Positions 1 through 7,926 of a DNA stretch of 55,292 nt are shown piece after piece (position 1 is the stretch's first letter; each line of letters starts with the position of its first letter). The position numbers were made by a program, and so were the translations under genes. Source of the DNA: Nitrospirota bacterium (lineage in GTDB: Bacteria; Nitrospirota; Nitrospiria; Nitrospirales; Nitrospiraceae); the NCBI GenBank assembly GCA_016207025.1, contig JACQQM010000110.1:1-55292 (forward strand), in the 5' to 3' direction. Below the pieces are notes generated by a model, which was not told where the DNA came from, did no database searches, and saw only the letters and a list, made by a program, of their open reading frames with translations.

Positions 1-478
1 GAGGAAAAGCAGGAGAGGCAGGGCGGCCAGATGGCCTCAAGTGCTCGCGCACCGCGCACACAAGAACATTTAGAAATTTCGAGTAGGATGGCGGTGCTCG
101 GTGGACGCGCGCAGTCTGACGCCACCTGGCCACCCTGCCTCTGATCGGGACTGATTCGATTCAGACCGGCCACAAGGAGAGAGGGAAGGAAAGGGAAAAC
201 TAACAGACAGCATCTGTTCGGCAAGTACGGTGCCCCGAGCGCTCCACGCAATTCGCGACTCAGGCCCGACCGTCCACCGCCTTAACTTATGGGCAAACCG
301 GCCACAGGGAAGGGAGAGGTGGGCGCTTCGCTCACCAATCAGCACGGCGCATTAGCTACGGATGCTCTCTACTGCCTATGCACCCGATGCTACCCTACAG
401 AAGGGTAAAGGGAAGAAATGTTCGCTCGACGGCCGCACCTGTCATCGCCTGGGAGTTCTCAATCCGTCATTGGGATTT
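1..478. other. No supported gene
   Basis: ORFs on both strands here are short, compositionally odd and match no family I recognise. I saw no tRNA, rRNA or transposase remnant. The stretch is best treated as intergenic or decayed sequence at the window edge. Confidence 0.4.
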
Positions 479-763
479 TCAGTGAAGCTTATAGATTGCA
501 TAGAGACCCCAAAGATCTCTGTAAGTTCCTTCTGTCTCGCCATAATCAGCAAGCTTGATAAACCCACCAGTGGCCTTATAAGTATCGAGCTTCCTTCCAA
601 GAGAACTCCATCCTGCCCCCCTAGCACCTAATGGTCTTTTCCCATGGCTTTCCCCCATCCACCATTTCTTTATCTCAGGATTCCACGTGAAGGCCAAAAG
701 CAATCCAGGAGGGTCAGAGTGAGGGTCAGGTCTTGCAATCACACATTGTTCACCTGCCTGCAC
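479..763 (-). CDS. Hypothetical protein, 94 aa
   Basis: I do not recognise the family. The residue mix is protein-like, rich in Trp, Tyr and Gly (for example NPEIKKWWMGES and GLYAIYKLH), unlike the low-complexity shadows around it. The track start is a GTG without a clear ribosome binding site, so the true start could lie further in. It has no signal peptide or membrane segment. It is on the same strand as the next small membrane gene, 52 bases away. Confidence 0.4.
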   Translation of the reverse strand: MQAGEQCVIARPDPHSDPPGLLLAFTWNPEIKKWWMGESHGKRPLGARGAGWSSLGRKLDTYKATGGFIKLADYGETEGTYRDLWGLYAIYKLH

Positions 764-815
764 GGTGATCCGCCGCTTCTGTAGCCAGAAAAGGTGTCGA
801 GAACCTTTTCGGCGT

Positions 816-1010
816 TCAGAGCTTCCCCTGGCGGGATTCGCGCCAGAGCAGGAACGCCAGCCCGCCGGCGATGATCAAGCCGAGGTAGCTCGCCCACATC
901 GGGACTACTGCCCCCTGGATCATGACCTCCCATCCCATCAGGATACGCAGGAGGTGCACCACCGCGACGATCGTGAAAATGGCAACGGCAAGGGTTGTGA
1001 ATGGTTTCAC
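816..1010 (-). CDS. Small two-TM membrane protein, 64 aa
   Basis: This is a conserved-looking hypothetical inner-membrane protein. Two hydrophobic helices (about residues 7-24 and 38-57) are separated by a short loop containing GWEVMIQGAVVPMW, and the tail is basic (WRESRQGK). Similar 60-70 aa proteins are widespread in Gram-negative bacteria and have no known function. The start is GTG, supported by AGGAGG six bases upstream. No partner gene is evident. Confidence 0.7.
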   Translation of the reverse strand: MKPFTTLAVAIFTIVAVVHLLRILMGWEVMIQGAVVPMWASYLGLIIAGGLAFLLWRESRQGKL

Positions 1011-1196
1011 GGCGGGCCTCCTTAAGTTTACCTAGTAGTACGCCGACCGGCGGAAAAAATCAACGGGACCAGTTGCGTGTCAAGAGGGGACTTCGCCCCT
1101 CCTTCTCTGGCCGTCAGCGCGGAGCGTCTGGGGGTCTTGCACCATTTATTCAAACGGCTTAGCGAATCTGCGTCTTCCTTCCCTGCGATTCCTGAC

Positions 1197-1224
1197 TAGA
1201 CACTTTCAACCAACCGGGTATAAT
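1197..1224 (+). promoter_or_regulatory. Sigma70-type promoter for the small-gene cluster
   Basis: TAGACA, a 16-base spacer, then a perfect TATAAT preceded by GGG. It lies about 110 bases before the DUF5678 start and is the only strong promoter-like match I saw ahead of the plus-strand run of tiny genes that continues to about 2.7 kb. Confidence 0.55.
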
Positions 1225-1335
1225 GGCCTCACGCACGGATATGTCGCTCTCACAGTGAGTCAACGAGGCAACCAGTGGAGAGACAGCACACGCGTTGGAT
1301 TGCCATCGTCGCAACCCGCGTAAAGAGGCAGAGCC

Positions 1336-1554
1336 ATGCCCAAAAACTATGAATGGTTCCTCCGGGCGGATTTGACCGCCTACGAAGGACACTACGTTGC
1401 CATTGCAAACGAGACCGTCGTCGCTTCCGGCGATGACCCCGGCGAAATCTACGAACGCGCTAAAGCGCTACACCCCGGGGCTGAGGTCATTCTCTGGAAG
1501 GTTCCGATCGGCGAAGCCTTTGTCTTTCTGGTGAGCACGAATCTTGGCCATTGA
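1336..1554 (+). CDS. DUF5678 family protein, 72 aa
   Basis: This small soluble protein matches the DUF5678 pattern: an N-terminal W followed by YEGHYVAIANETVVASGDDPGEIYERA. Such proteins often sit next to a retroviral-type aspartic protease, as here. Their molecular role is unknown. AGAGG precedes the ATG. The 3' end overlaps the protease gene by 11 bases, indicating translational coupling. Confidence 0.75.
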   Translation: MPKNYEWFLRADLTAYEGHYVAIANETVVASGDDPGEIYERAKALHPGAEVILWKVPIGEAFVFLVSTNLGH

Positions 1555-1960
1555 GTTCCGCTATCGGCAAGAACGTGGAGCTGGAGGTGCCCTTATTGCA
1601 AGACCGGTGGCCCAGGCAACTCTCATGGGACCAAGTGGCCGCGACATCGTGCAGTTTTTCTACATTGATTCGGGCGCGGATTTCACCGTCATTCCCTATC
1701 GTATCGGGCAATATCTTGGACTCAGCGCCCAAGGCCAGGCAGTTCATGAAGTGCAGGGCATCAATGGCGCGGTCGGCGTGATTTACGCTACCTTGTCCAT
1801 GACGCTTGGAAGCCTTACGTTCCCCGTCGAAGTCGCATGGGCGCAGCTTGAACACGTCCCCCTCCTGCTTGGTCGGAAAGATGTGTTCGACCGCTTCGAG
1901 ATCGTCTTTCGACAAAGGGATGGAGTTGTGGAATTTCGTGAGCCGGGAACGGAGACCTAA
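1544..1960 (+). CDS. Retropepsin-like aspartic protease, 138 aa
   Basis: This is a single-domain aspartyl protease of the retroviral (clan AA) type, expected to act as a homodimer in the cytoplasm. The catalytic motif DSGADFTVIP is at about residues 43-52. The C-terminal VPLLLGRKDVFDRF block is typical of bacterial members. The start is TTG, overlapping DUF5678 by 11 bases; no better start is visible. The substrate is unknown. Its conserved pairing with DUF5678 is family knowledge, and a regulatory or toxin-antitoxin-like relationship is only a guess. Confidence 0.75.
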   Translation: MAIEFRYRQERGAGGALIARPVAQATLMGPSGRDIVQFFYIDSGADFTVIPYRIGQYLGLSAQGQAVHEVQGINGAVGVIYATLSMTLGSLTFPVEVAWAQLEHVPLLLGRKDVFDRFEIVFRQRDGVVEFREPGTET

Positions 1961-1998
1961 ATATCCTTACTCTATAGACCTGCCGTGCATAACAAGGT

Positions 1999-2223
1999 AT
2001 GGAAACGAAAATAAAGCTGTTCTTCGACCCTATCGGCAACACGTTAACCGTATGGTTTGGCGATCCAGCGCAAGAACACCTCTGTGAAGAGACCGAGGAT
2101 GACGTGGTGTTGATGAAAGATAAGGAAGGGCGCGTCATAGGATTCGAGAAATTAAATTTTGCTCCCAGCGGCCAGGGCATGCCGCTGGTCAGCTTTGAGA
2201 CCATGGCCACCCCAGGCCGCTAA
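1999..2223 (+). CDS. DUF2283 protein, 74 aa (antitoxin-like)
   Basis: This is a beta-rich DUF2283 protein, recognisable from the IKLFFDPIGNTLTVWF start and the DKEGRVIGFEKLNF core. Members are frequently found beside BECR/DUF4258-type small nucleases and are presumed antitoxins. No toxin is adjacent here, so this may be a solitary remnant. A second, clearly different DUF2283 gene lies at 3209. Confidence 0.75.
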   Translation: METKIKLFFDPIGNTLTVWFGDPAQEHLCEETEDDVVLMKDKEGRVIGFEKLNFAPSGQGMPLVSFETMATPGR

Positions 2224-2244
2224 GCCGCCGTAGATTGAGACTGT

Positions 2245-2472
2245 ATGGTGTGTGACATTTGTGGAAAAGACGGCACGTGTGTCCGAAAGATCTCAAGAAC
2301 CTACGGTAAAGGGAAGCGCACACTGGTCATCGAGAACATCCCTTTTGTGACCTGTCCCCACTGTGGAGAAAGCTACCTTGAAGCAGACACCCTTCATGAA
2401 ATCGAGCGCATAAAGCATAAACGAAAGAGCTCTGCGCTTGAGCGCCAGGTAGCCGTGGCGAACTTCGGCTGA
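2245..2472 (+). CDS. YgiT-type zinc finger protein, 75 aa
   Basis: Two CxxC knuckles (CDICGK near the N-terminus and CPHCGE at about residue 38) form the MqsA/YgiT-type zinc domain. The protein lacks the C-terminal helix-turn-helix of full MqsA, matching the short class normally encoded beside a DUF4258 toxin. No such toxin is next to it. It starts 21 bases after the DUF2283 stop and is probably in the same transcript. Confidence 0.75.
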   Translation: MVCDICGKDGTCVRKISRTYGKGKRTLVIENIPFVTCPHCGESYLEADTLHEIERIKHKRKSSALERQVAVANFG

Positions 2473-2497
2473 TTTTCTACTTGAGGAATTGAGCGTT

Positions 2498-2722
2498 GTG
2501 ACAGGGAAACCGTCTCCTGCGCCAAGCAAACCTTCCAACCGTTCCGCGAAAGAGCAAGATCGACAGGACGCCCTCTTCGAGTCTGATCCCAGGTTCATCG
2601 CCCGCATCGAGTCCCTCCGTCGCCAGTACCAACGGGAAGGCGGCACGAAGCTCGAAGACGTCCGCAAACAACTTGGGCTTTACTCCCGGACCACACACAG
2701 AAAGGTACGCCGCTCAAAGTAA
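2498..2722 (+). CDS. Hypothetical small basic protein, 74 aa
   Basis: I do not recognise the family. The N-terminus is Pro/Ser-rich and probably disordered. A charged helical part follows (RFIARIESLRRQYQREGGTKLEDVRKQLGL) and the tail is basic (HRKVRRSK). I prefer the GTG at 2498, about 10 bases after GAGGA, over the TTG at 2489 used by the ORF track. The gene ends 12 bases before the first thiD fragment and could be an orphan antitoxin. Confidence 0.5.
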   Translation: MTGKPSPAPSKPSNRSAKEQDRQDALFESDPRFIARIESLRRQYQREGGTKLEDVRKQLGLYSRTTHRKVRRSK

Positions 2723-2734
2723 TCCTGGAAAACT

Positions 2735-2917
2735 ATGAAGCAAGTCCTCACGATAGCCGGGTCGGATTCAGTGGGAGGAACTGGGTTTCAGGCGGCCCTG
2801 AAGGCCATGGCGGCGAATGGGGTGTTCGGGATGTCGGTGGTCACCTCGATCAAGAGCCAAAATGCTAAAGGTGTGGCGGCAGTCCATAGTCAGCGTATCC
2901 TACGAGTGTCTGGATGA
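2735..2917 (+). pseudogene. thiD 5' fragment 1
   Basis: The first 51 codons match the start of the intact thiD at 4128 ([12 protein letters not shown], then [15 protein letters not shown]), with about 78% DNA identity by hand count. Homology stops at GVAAVH, after which the frame reads unrelated codons and ends at TGA. About two thirds of the differences are in third codon positions, so the sequence diverged while still under coding constraint. It precedes the broken toxin/DUF2283 module, whose ATG overlaps its stop (ATGA). Confidence 0.85.
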
Positions 2918-3227
2918 GGGTGCTGCGTGACTATCAAGGCCTGTCCGTCCGGCTCACAGACGAGCGTCTCGCACATATCCTAGAGCATCCGGAGATGAAC
3001 GGACTCGTAGAGGCATCGAGGAAACATTGAAACAGCCTCAATGTGTTGTCGAGTCGTTCAGTGATCCGCAGGCTCGGCTCTATTACCGCTTTTATGTCGG
3101 TACACTCATGGGCGAAAAATATCTTTGCGTGGTGGTCAAGATCATAGGAGAGGATGCTTTTGTCCTTACCGCCTACCTTACCGATAAGGCGAAGAAAGGA
3201 GTACAGGTATGGCCGAGAGAAAAGTAA
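2914..3227 (+). pseudogene. BECR/DUF4258-like toxin, frameshifted
   Basis: Frame 1 from ATG 2914 encodes [28 protein letters not shown] and ends at 3030. The frame from 3027 continues with LKQPQCVVESFSDPQARLYYRFYVG, then YLCVVVKIIG and VLTAYLTD, to 3227. Joined by a -1 shift near 3010-3027, the two halves make one protein of about 103 residues resembling the small BECR-fold (PBECR or DUF4258-like) nucleases paired with DUF2283. It is most likely an inactivated toxin. A sequencing error or recoding cannot be excluded. The 3' end overlaps the DUF2283 gene by 19 bases. Confidence 0.65.
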
Positions 3228-3409
3228 AAATCTGGTATGACTCTGAAGGAGATTACTTGGAGGTAATCTTTGACCAGAAACCTGGTTATTTCCGTGAGAC
3301 CTCCAGTGATCAAGTCATGGAAAAAGTAGACGAACAGGGCAATATCCTGGGATTCTCCGTGCTAAAAGTGAGTTCTCTCAAAAAGACCCCTCTTGAGGTT
3401 GCGCTGTAA
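3209..3409 (+). CDS. DUF2283 antitoxin-like protein, 66 aa
   Basis: The KVKIWYDSEGDYLEVIF start and the VDEQGNILGFSVL core are diagnostic of DUF2283. It overlaps the upstream toxin by 19 bases, which is the usual coupled arrangement. AAGGAG lies about nine bases before the ATG. It appears intact although its partner toxin carries a frameshift, as expected if toxin loss is tolerated and antitoxin loss is not. Confidence 0.8.
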   Translation: MAERKVKIWYDSEGDYLEVIFDQKPGYFRETSSDQVMEKVDEQGNILGFSVLKVSSLKKTPLEVAL

Positions 3410-3448
3410 GTTCATCCGTCACTGGAGACGTGTTCCAAAGAAACGGTT

Positions 3449-3622
3449 ATGAAACAGGCGTTGACAATTGCCGGGGCGGATTCAGGCGGAGGGGCTGGGA
3501 TCCAGGCGGACTTCAAGGCGATGTCGGCTAACGGCATGTTCGGGACGTCGGTAATCACCTCGAGCACGGCGCAGAACACGAAGGGCGTGACGGCGATTCG
3601 CATTAGTGGTAAAAGAAGGTAG
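3449..3622 (+). pseudogene. thiD 5' fragment 2
   Basis: This 57-codon ORF is too short for the track. It starts [25 protein letters not shown] and follows intact thiD to about codon 49 (NTKGVTA) with about 84% DNA identity by hand count, then reads IRISGKRR and stops. The break falls within three codons of that in fragment 1. Both fragments run into CAT(T)AGT where intact thiD has CATGAC, hinting at a shared junction. It lies directly upstream of hicBA. Confidence 0.85.
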
Positions 3623-3658
3623 GTCGACTTACTACAGTAAGGCATAAGAGGGTTACCT

Positions 3659-3901
3659 ATGCGCTATTCCGTCTTTTTGGAACCAGTGAAGGAGCCGGAA
3701 TTCCAAGGCTATTACTATGCACATATTCCGACACTGGATCTGACCACTCACGGGCAAGGCATGGAAGGGGCGCTCACGGCTGCACAGGAACTGGCTGAAG
3801 CATGGATTGCCGAGAAGCGGGCACGCGGCGAGTCAGTTCCTGTCGAATCGAAATCCCTGATCGCTCAGATCGAAGTCCCCGATGCCCTTCTCCGCTCGTG
3901 A
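3659..3901 (+). CDS. hicB: HicB-family antitoxin, 80 aa
   Basis: This is the short HicB class. The RNase-H-like partial fold is visible as [10 protein letters not shown], then [34 protein letters not shown], with no C-terminal DNA-binding domain. It should neutralise HicA by direct binding. The gene precedes hicA and overlaps it by 20 bases, the reverse of the classic hicAB order but common for this subfamily. It lies 36 bases after thiD fragment 2. Confidence 0.85.
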   Translation: MRYSVFLEPVKEPEFQGYYYAHIPTLDLTTHGQGMEGALTAAQELAEAWIAEKRARGESVPVESKSLIAQIEVPDALLRS

Positions 3902-4088
3902 GGTATTGGCCAAACTCCTGCGCGCCGGGTTTGTGGAAGTTAGACAAGCCGGAAGCCATAAGATTCTTCGCCACCCTGACGGCAGGCAGACATACGTGGC
4001 CATGCATCCTGGCACCCTCCCAACCGGAACATTCCGCAAGATTCTGAAACAAGCCGGTTTCACGGAAGAGCAATTTCGGGATTTGTAA
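3882..4088 (+). CDS. hicA: HicA-family mRNA interferase toxin, 68 aa
   Basis: HicA is a double-stranded-RNA-binding-fold toxin that cleaves mRNA. Diagnostic features are [31 protein letters not shown], with the catalytic His in the GSH motif (about residue 26), followed by [21 protein letters not shown]. Length is normal and the frame is intact, so the module is probably functional. It ends 39 bases before the thiD ATG. A short inverted repeat (GGTCT/AGACC) occupies that gap. Confidence 0.88.
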   Translation: MPFSAREVLAKLLRAGFVEVRQAGSHKILRHPDGRQTYVAMHPGTLPTGTFRKILKQAGFTEEQFRDL

Positions 4089-4127
4089 AAGGTCTGTTAG
4101 AAGACCAGAATGGACACAAGCTACAAC

Positions 4128-4916
4128 ATGAAACAGGTCCTCACAATTGCGGGATCGGATTCGAGCGGAGGAGCCGGGATTCAGGCGGACCTCAAGGCCA
4201 TGGCCGCCAACGGCGTGTTTGGGATGTCGGTGATCACCTCGATCACGGCGCAGAACACGAAGGGCGTGGCGGCGGTCCATGACCTGCCGGTCTCGGTGAT
4301 CGAGGCGCAATTGGACGCGATCTTCGATGATTTTGATGTGGCAGCGGTGAAGACCGGCATGCTCTCCTCGGCGGCGATCGTGGACGCGGTCAGCCGGAAG
4401 CTGCAGAAGTACGGCGTCACTGCGCTGGTGGTGGATCCGGTCATGGTCGCGAAGAGCGGTCACCCCCTGTTGCAACAGGACGCCGTGGATCACCTCAAGG
4501 CCACGCTGATTCCGCTCGCGCTGCTGGTGACGCCGAACGTCCATGAAGCCGAGCGCCTGTCCGGGCTCGCGATCAAGTCCCTGGCCGACGCGCGGCAGGC
4601 GGCCAAGGCGATCCACAAGCTGGGCTGCAAGCATGTCCTCATCAAGGGCGGTCACCTGCTCGCGGAGAAAGGGACCGACCTGCTGTACGACGGCCGGTTC
4701 TTCAACGTGTACAAGGGCGAGTTCATTGACACGCCCCACACCCACGGGACCGGCTGCACGTTCGCCTCGGCGATCGCGGCGCAACTGGCCAAGGGAAAGC
4801 CGCTGCCGGATGCCGTCCAGACGGCCAAGACCTATATCACCGAAGCCATCCGGCACGGCCTGGCCATCGGGCACGGCAAGGGCCCGACGAACCCGTTCTA
4901 TTTTCTCCCGAACTGA
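4128..4916 (+). CDS. thiD: Hydroxymethylpyrimidine/phosphomethylpyrimidine kinase
   Basis: ThiD phosphorylates HMP and then HMP-P in thiamine biosynthesis. The sequence is complete at about 262 residues: [17 protein letters not shown] at the N-terminus (substrate loop), VDPVMVAKSGHPLL at mid-length and the anion-hole/catalytic motif GTGCTFASAIAA near residue 208. I place the start at MKQVL because both truncated copies begin there; the track start 18 bases upstream adds MDTSYN. Its first 150 bases may have been supplied by the last cassette integration. A 12-TM membrane gene follows within 11 bases. Confidence 0.93.
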   Translation: MKQVLTIAGSDSSGGAGIQADLKAMAANGVFGMSVITSITAQNTKGVAAVHDLPVSVIEAQLDAIFDDFDVAAVKTGMLSSAAIVDAVSRKLQKYGVTALVVDPVMVAKSGHPLLQQDAVDHLKATLIPLALLVTPNVHEAERLSGLAIKSLADARQAAKAIHKLGCKHVLIKGGHLLAEKGTDLLYDGRFFNVYKGEFIDTPHTHGTGCTFASAIAAQLAKGKPLPDAVQTAKTYITEAIRHGLAIGHGKGPTNPFYFLPN

Positions 4917-4926
4917 GGAGGCCCTG

Positions 4927-6207
4927 ATGTTCATGGAGTTCCGTCCCCCCTTGTTCTGGTTCACCGGGCTGCTCTGGTTGATCCTGTCCTCGGTGCTGGG
5001 ATTGACGCTCTTCCTGGGAATGATGACGGGGACGCCCCTGCCCCAGGCCCTCCGCCTGCTCCACGTCCATGGCGCCTTGATCGGAGGGGTGGCCCAAATC
5101 ATCCTCGGAGCCATGCTGAATTTCATTCCAACGCTCTTGATGACCGGCCGTGGCCGCTCGGACTCCCACCCGCTCTACTTCGCGGCCATCAATTTGGGCA
5201 CGATCGGCGTGCTCGCCGGGTTCTGGATCGGACGCTCTACGCTTGTCGCCGCATTTGGCCTCCTCGTCCTCTTGGCGTTTCTGGCTCTGGCGGGGGATGC
5301 GATCCGTCTGGCGCGCGCCAGCCTGATCTCCCCCCCGCTCAACCTGTGGTTCTACGGGGTCGCGCTGCTTGCGCTGCTGGTGGGGCTCGGCCTGGGAGAG
5401 GCCATGGCCTTTCGACTATTTCCCGCCACGTCCTTCGGGCACGCCCGTCTCGCGCACATCCACCTCAATCTGCTGGGATTCGTGACGTTGACGATCGTGG
5501 GCACCATGCACAACCTGTTTCCCACGGTGCTCAACGCGCGCCTGCACAGTCCGCTGCTGGCGCGCCTGACGTTTGCTCTCCTGCCGCTGGGCGTCGTGGT
5601 GTTGCTCGCCGGCTTTCAGCTCACCATGCCGTCGGTCCAGATCGCGGCGGGCCTGCTCCTCCTGGCCGGCGCCGGGCTTTACGGTTACAACATGGTGCGC
5701 ACGTGGATGAGCGCCGGACGCCCCAGAAACGCCGCATCGGACCATTTGATGATGGCCACGTTCTTTCTGATCCTGGCGGTGACCACCGGCCTTCTCGTGT
5801 CTGTCAACGCCCTGTGGGATCCGCCGCCCGTGCCGTATGGCACTCTCCACCTGGTCGCCTACACGCACCTGGCCCTCTTTGGGTTTGTCTTCCAAACGAT
5901 TGTCGGCGCCCTCTCGCACCTGCTGCCGATCACGCTGGCGGTCGCCCGCGTCCAGAGCAACAAGAAACGTGGATCCTACCTGGCTGAATTGACTCGCCTC
6001 GTGGAACAGTGGCGCCCCCTGCAATTGTGGGCGCTGAACCTGGGCACGATCACGCTGGCCATGGTCGCCGAGCTGGTCTGGCAACTCAACCTCGGCGCGC
6101 CCGCCGTCCAGATCACCACCTGGATCAGCACCGGCCTGCTGCTTCTCGGCTTCACGCTGTTTGCCGGCAAAGTCGGGCTCCTCCTCGCACGCCGCCCACC
6201 CGAATAA
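4927..6207 (+). CDS. Heme-copper oxidase subunit I-like 12-TM protein
   Basis: This 426-residue integral membrane protein has about 12 helices. His-containing helices resemble the cbb3/NnrS-like part of the heme-copper oxidase superfamily: LHVHGALIGG, LAHIHLNLLGFVTLTIVGTMHNLFP, YTHLALFGFVFQTIVGALSHLLP. It probably binds heme, but full oxidase chemistry is not shown and no other oxidase subunit is nearby. The track ORF (from 4543) is extended by a shadow of thiD. The real ATG is 4927, preceded by GAGGAGG overlapping the thiD stop, so it is coupled to thiD. Confidence 0.75.
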   Translation: MFMEFRPPLFWFTGLLWLILSSVLGLTLFLGMMTGTPLPQALRLLHVHGALIGGVAQIILGAMLNFIPTLLMTGRGRSDSHPLYFAAINLGTIGVLAGFWIGRSTLVAAFGLLVLLAFLALAGDAIRLARASLISPPLNLWFYGVALLALLVGLGLGEAMAFRLFPATSFGHARLAHIHLNLLGFVTLTIVGTMHNLFPTVLNARLHSPLLARLTFALLPLGVVVLLAGFQLTMPSVQIAAGLLLLAGAGLYGYNMVRTWMSAGRPRNAASDHLMMATFFLILAVTTGLLVSVNALWDPPPVPYGTLHLVAYTHLALFGFVFQTIVGALSHLLPITLAVARVQSNKKRGSYLAELTRLVEQWRPLQLWALNLGTITLAMVAELVWQLNLGAPAVQITTWISTGLLLLGFTLFAGKVGLLLARRPPE

Positions 6208-6687
6208 CGAGTGTCCCGCGTGGCACCTTATCGCTCTCGCAGGTCGTGAGAGACGTTCGGTCTTCGTTGCTCTGCACACCCGGCAGTCGATGGTGAAATT
6301 TCGCTATTGAAACAACGCAGTCGGTCAATCTCATCGCCTTCTGTTTCGGTCCGGCTTTTGACCATCCATGTAACTATCGAATGTTCTTAAGTTATTGTTC
6401 ATTGTTCGTAACAGTACAGATTGGACAAATGCCGTTATTTGTATCAACGCTGTAGGTCAATCCCTTCACCTCCTCTTTTCGACCACGTTCCGAATCAACT
6501 GCGGAACAGCTCAATCTTTCTAAATAAATGGTGAAAAATGAGGTGTGCGGATTATGTTAATCCCTCAGGCACCGGCTTTGCTTTTCTTTCCCGGTACCGG
6601 CCTTGCTCACTTCCGGTGAACAACACATCAATCAGATGCCAGGCCGTGGTACCCCGGGAGCCAATCACACAAGAGGAAGGGACACCG
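6208..6687. other. Intergenic, 480 bases
   Basis: This region is AT-richer than its surroundings around 6370-6540 (for example GTTCTTAAGTTATTGTTC), which suggests it holds the promoter region of the next operon. I could not pick a confident -35/-10 pair. The N-terminal extension of the track ORF from 6538 is judged non-coding. Confidence 0.4.
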
Positions 6688-7926
6688 ATGCTTCAATCAA
6701 TCGCCAACCTGGTGCCCGAGCAGTGGCAGAGTCTCTTTGAATTCCTGACCGGCCCCATTTCCTGGATTCCCGAGATGCAACAGTCCATCCTCTCGTTCGT
6801 CTTCACGTCCTCCTCCGGCTGGCTGGCCGTCGTCTACTATCTCCTTCTTCTCTTCCCGGTCATGCTGTGGATCGGCGCCGTCTGGTGCACCCAGCTCTCG
6901 ATCTACACGCTGCCGTTCCGCTCAGGCCGCGTGGAGTTCGCCAAGTTGATGCTCCTCGCCTGGTGGGATGCGGCGCTCGCGGTATGGATGTACTGGGTGG
7001 GGCTAGCCAGGTTTGTCGTCGTGGTCGCAGGCTGGGCCTTCACGATGGCCCGCCTCGCGCTGAAGTTGATCGCCGAGACCGGCCGCCAGGTGGTGATGCT
7101 CCCCTTCACGATGACCGGGCAGATGACACGGAGCTACTTCCAGCCCGGCGTCCCGTGGATCGCGTTCCTGTTAGTGGTGTTTTGGTGCCTGCTCGAGGCG
7201 GTGATCTTCACCTACACCCTCTTCCCGACCGTGTCTGAGGTGCTGGCCGGCATCGTGGGCGCAGAGGCTTCCCCTTACACCGGTTCGGTTCTGTTCGTCT
7301 TTCTGTTCCTTCTCATCATGGGAAGCTTTGCCTGCCTCCAGGTCCTCGCGGACGCCGTCAAGAACCGGGAGTACAAGTTCCTTGTTCAGATGATCCTGGT
7401 CGAGCTGTTCGTGATGACCTTCGAGGTGATGTTCCTGTACCGGGAGTTGGTGGATGCAATCACCCCCTGGATCGCCCAGCAGACCGGCGAGAAGATCCGG
7501 CTGGGGATTCTCTTCACCCTGTCGCTGGCAACGTTCGGGTGGGTGGGAGTCCGCGGCATGACCTGGTTTCTGTTCGGGCAGTACGGCACACCCCCCTTGC
7601 TCGCCTTTATTTCTCGACGGCCGATGGTCCAGCCGGAGGCAGAGGCAGGGAAGGTCACCGCTCCGACGGAGATGCAGAGCTGGTGGCGTGCCACCATCGA
7701 AGAGCTGAAGCACGAGATCGCGTGGTTGCATGAGAAGGGCAACGAGCTCATGGAGTACCTCGCGCTTCCTTTCATCCACGTGGTGGCCGCGGCGTTGAAC
7801 TTCGCCATGATCTTGGTCACCGCACGCCCGGTCTTCAGTATCCCGTTTAAGAGCCTCAACGAGGTCCTGCAGGCCCGGGAAATCCTGCCCACTGTACGCT
7901 TACAACCAAAGAAGGTCAGCCCATGA
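6688..7926 (+). CDS. Polytopic membrane protein, 412 aa, unknown
   Basis: I do not recognise the family. About seven hydrophobic helices are visible, including WLAVVYYLLLLFPVMLWIGAV, WIAFLLVVFWCLLEAVIF and FVFLFLLIMGSFACL. The C-terminal part, after about residue 300, carries a charged stretch (WRATIEELKHEIAWLHEKGNEL) and then another hydrophobic segment. The ATG at 6688 follows AGAGGAAGG and replaces the track start at 6538. It overlaps the VWA lipoprotein gene by 4 bases (ATGA), so the two very likely work together at the cell envelope. Confidence 0.7.
   Translation: MLQSIANLVPEQWQSLFEFLTGPISWIPEMQQSILSFVFTSSSGWLAVVYYLLLLFPVMLWIGAVWCTQLSIYTLPFRSGRVEFAKLMLLAWWDAALAVWMYWVGLARFVVVVAGWAFTMARLALKLIAETGRQVVMLPFTMTGQMTRSYFQPGVPWIAFLLVVFWCLLEAVIFTYTLFPTVSEVLAGIVGAEASPYTGSVLFVFLFLLIMGSFACLQVLADAVKNREYKFLVQMILVELFVMTFEVMFLYRELVDAITPWIAQQTGEKIRLGILFTLSLATFGWVGVRGMTWFLFGQYGTPPLLAFISRRPMVQPEAEAGKVTAPTEMQSWWRATIEELKHEIAWLHEKGNELMEYLALPFIHVVAAALNFAMILVTARPVFSIPFKSLNEVLQAREILPTVRLQPKKVSP

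Larger units (their letters stand above)
2735..4280 (+). repeat. Three direct copies of the thiD 5' end with TA cargo between
   Basis: Copies begin at 2735, 3449 and 4128, spaced 714 and 679 bases apart, each homologous for about 150 bases. The segments between them hold BECR-toxin/DUF2283 and HicBA. No recombinase gene or obvious inverted repeat is present inside either unit. See the findings for the integration model. Confidence 0.8.

Noticed and set aside
2735-4280. Class 1 integron or superintegron
   Set aside because: No integrase, attC-like sites or core sites were found; the repeated unit is thiD coding sequence itself.
4543-4926. N-terminal part of the 554-aa plus ORF
   Set aside because: Out-of-frame shadow of thiD; the membrane protein starts at 4927 with its own ribosome binding site.
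3774-5126. 450-aa minus-strand ORF
   Set aside because: Runs antisense through hicBA and thiD; composition typical of a GC-rich shadow frame.
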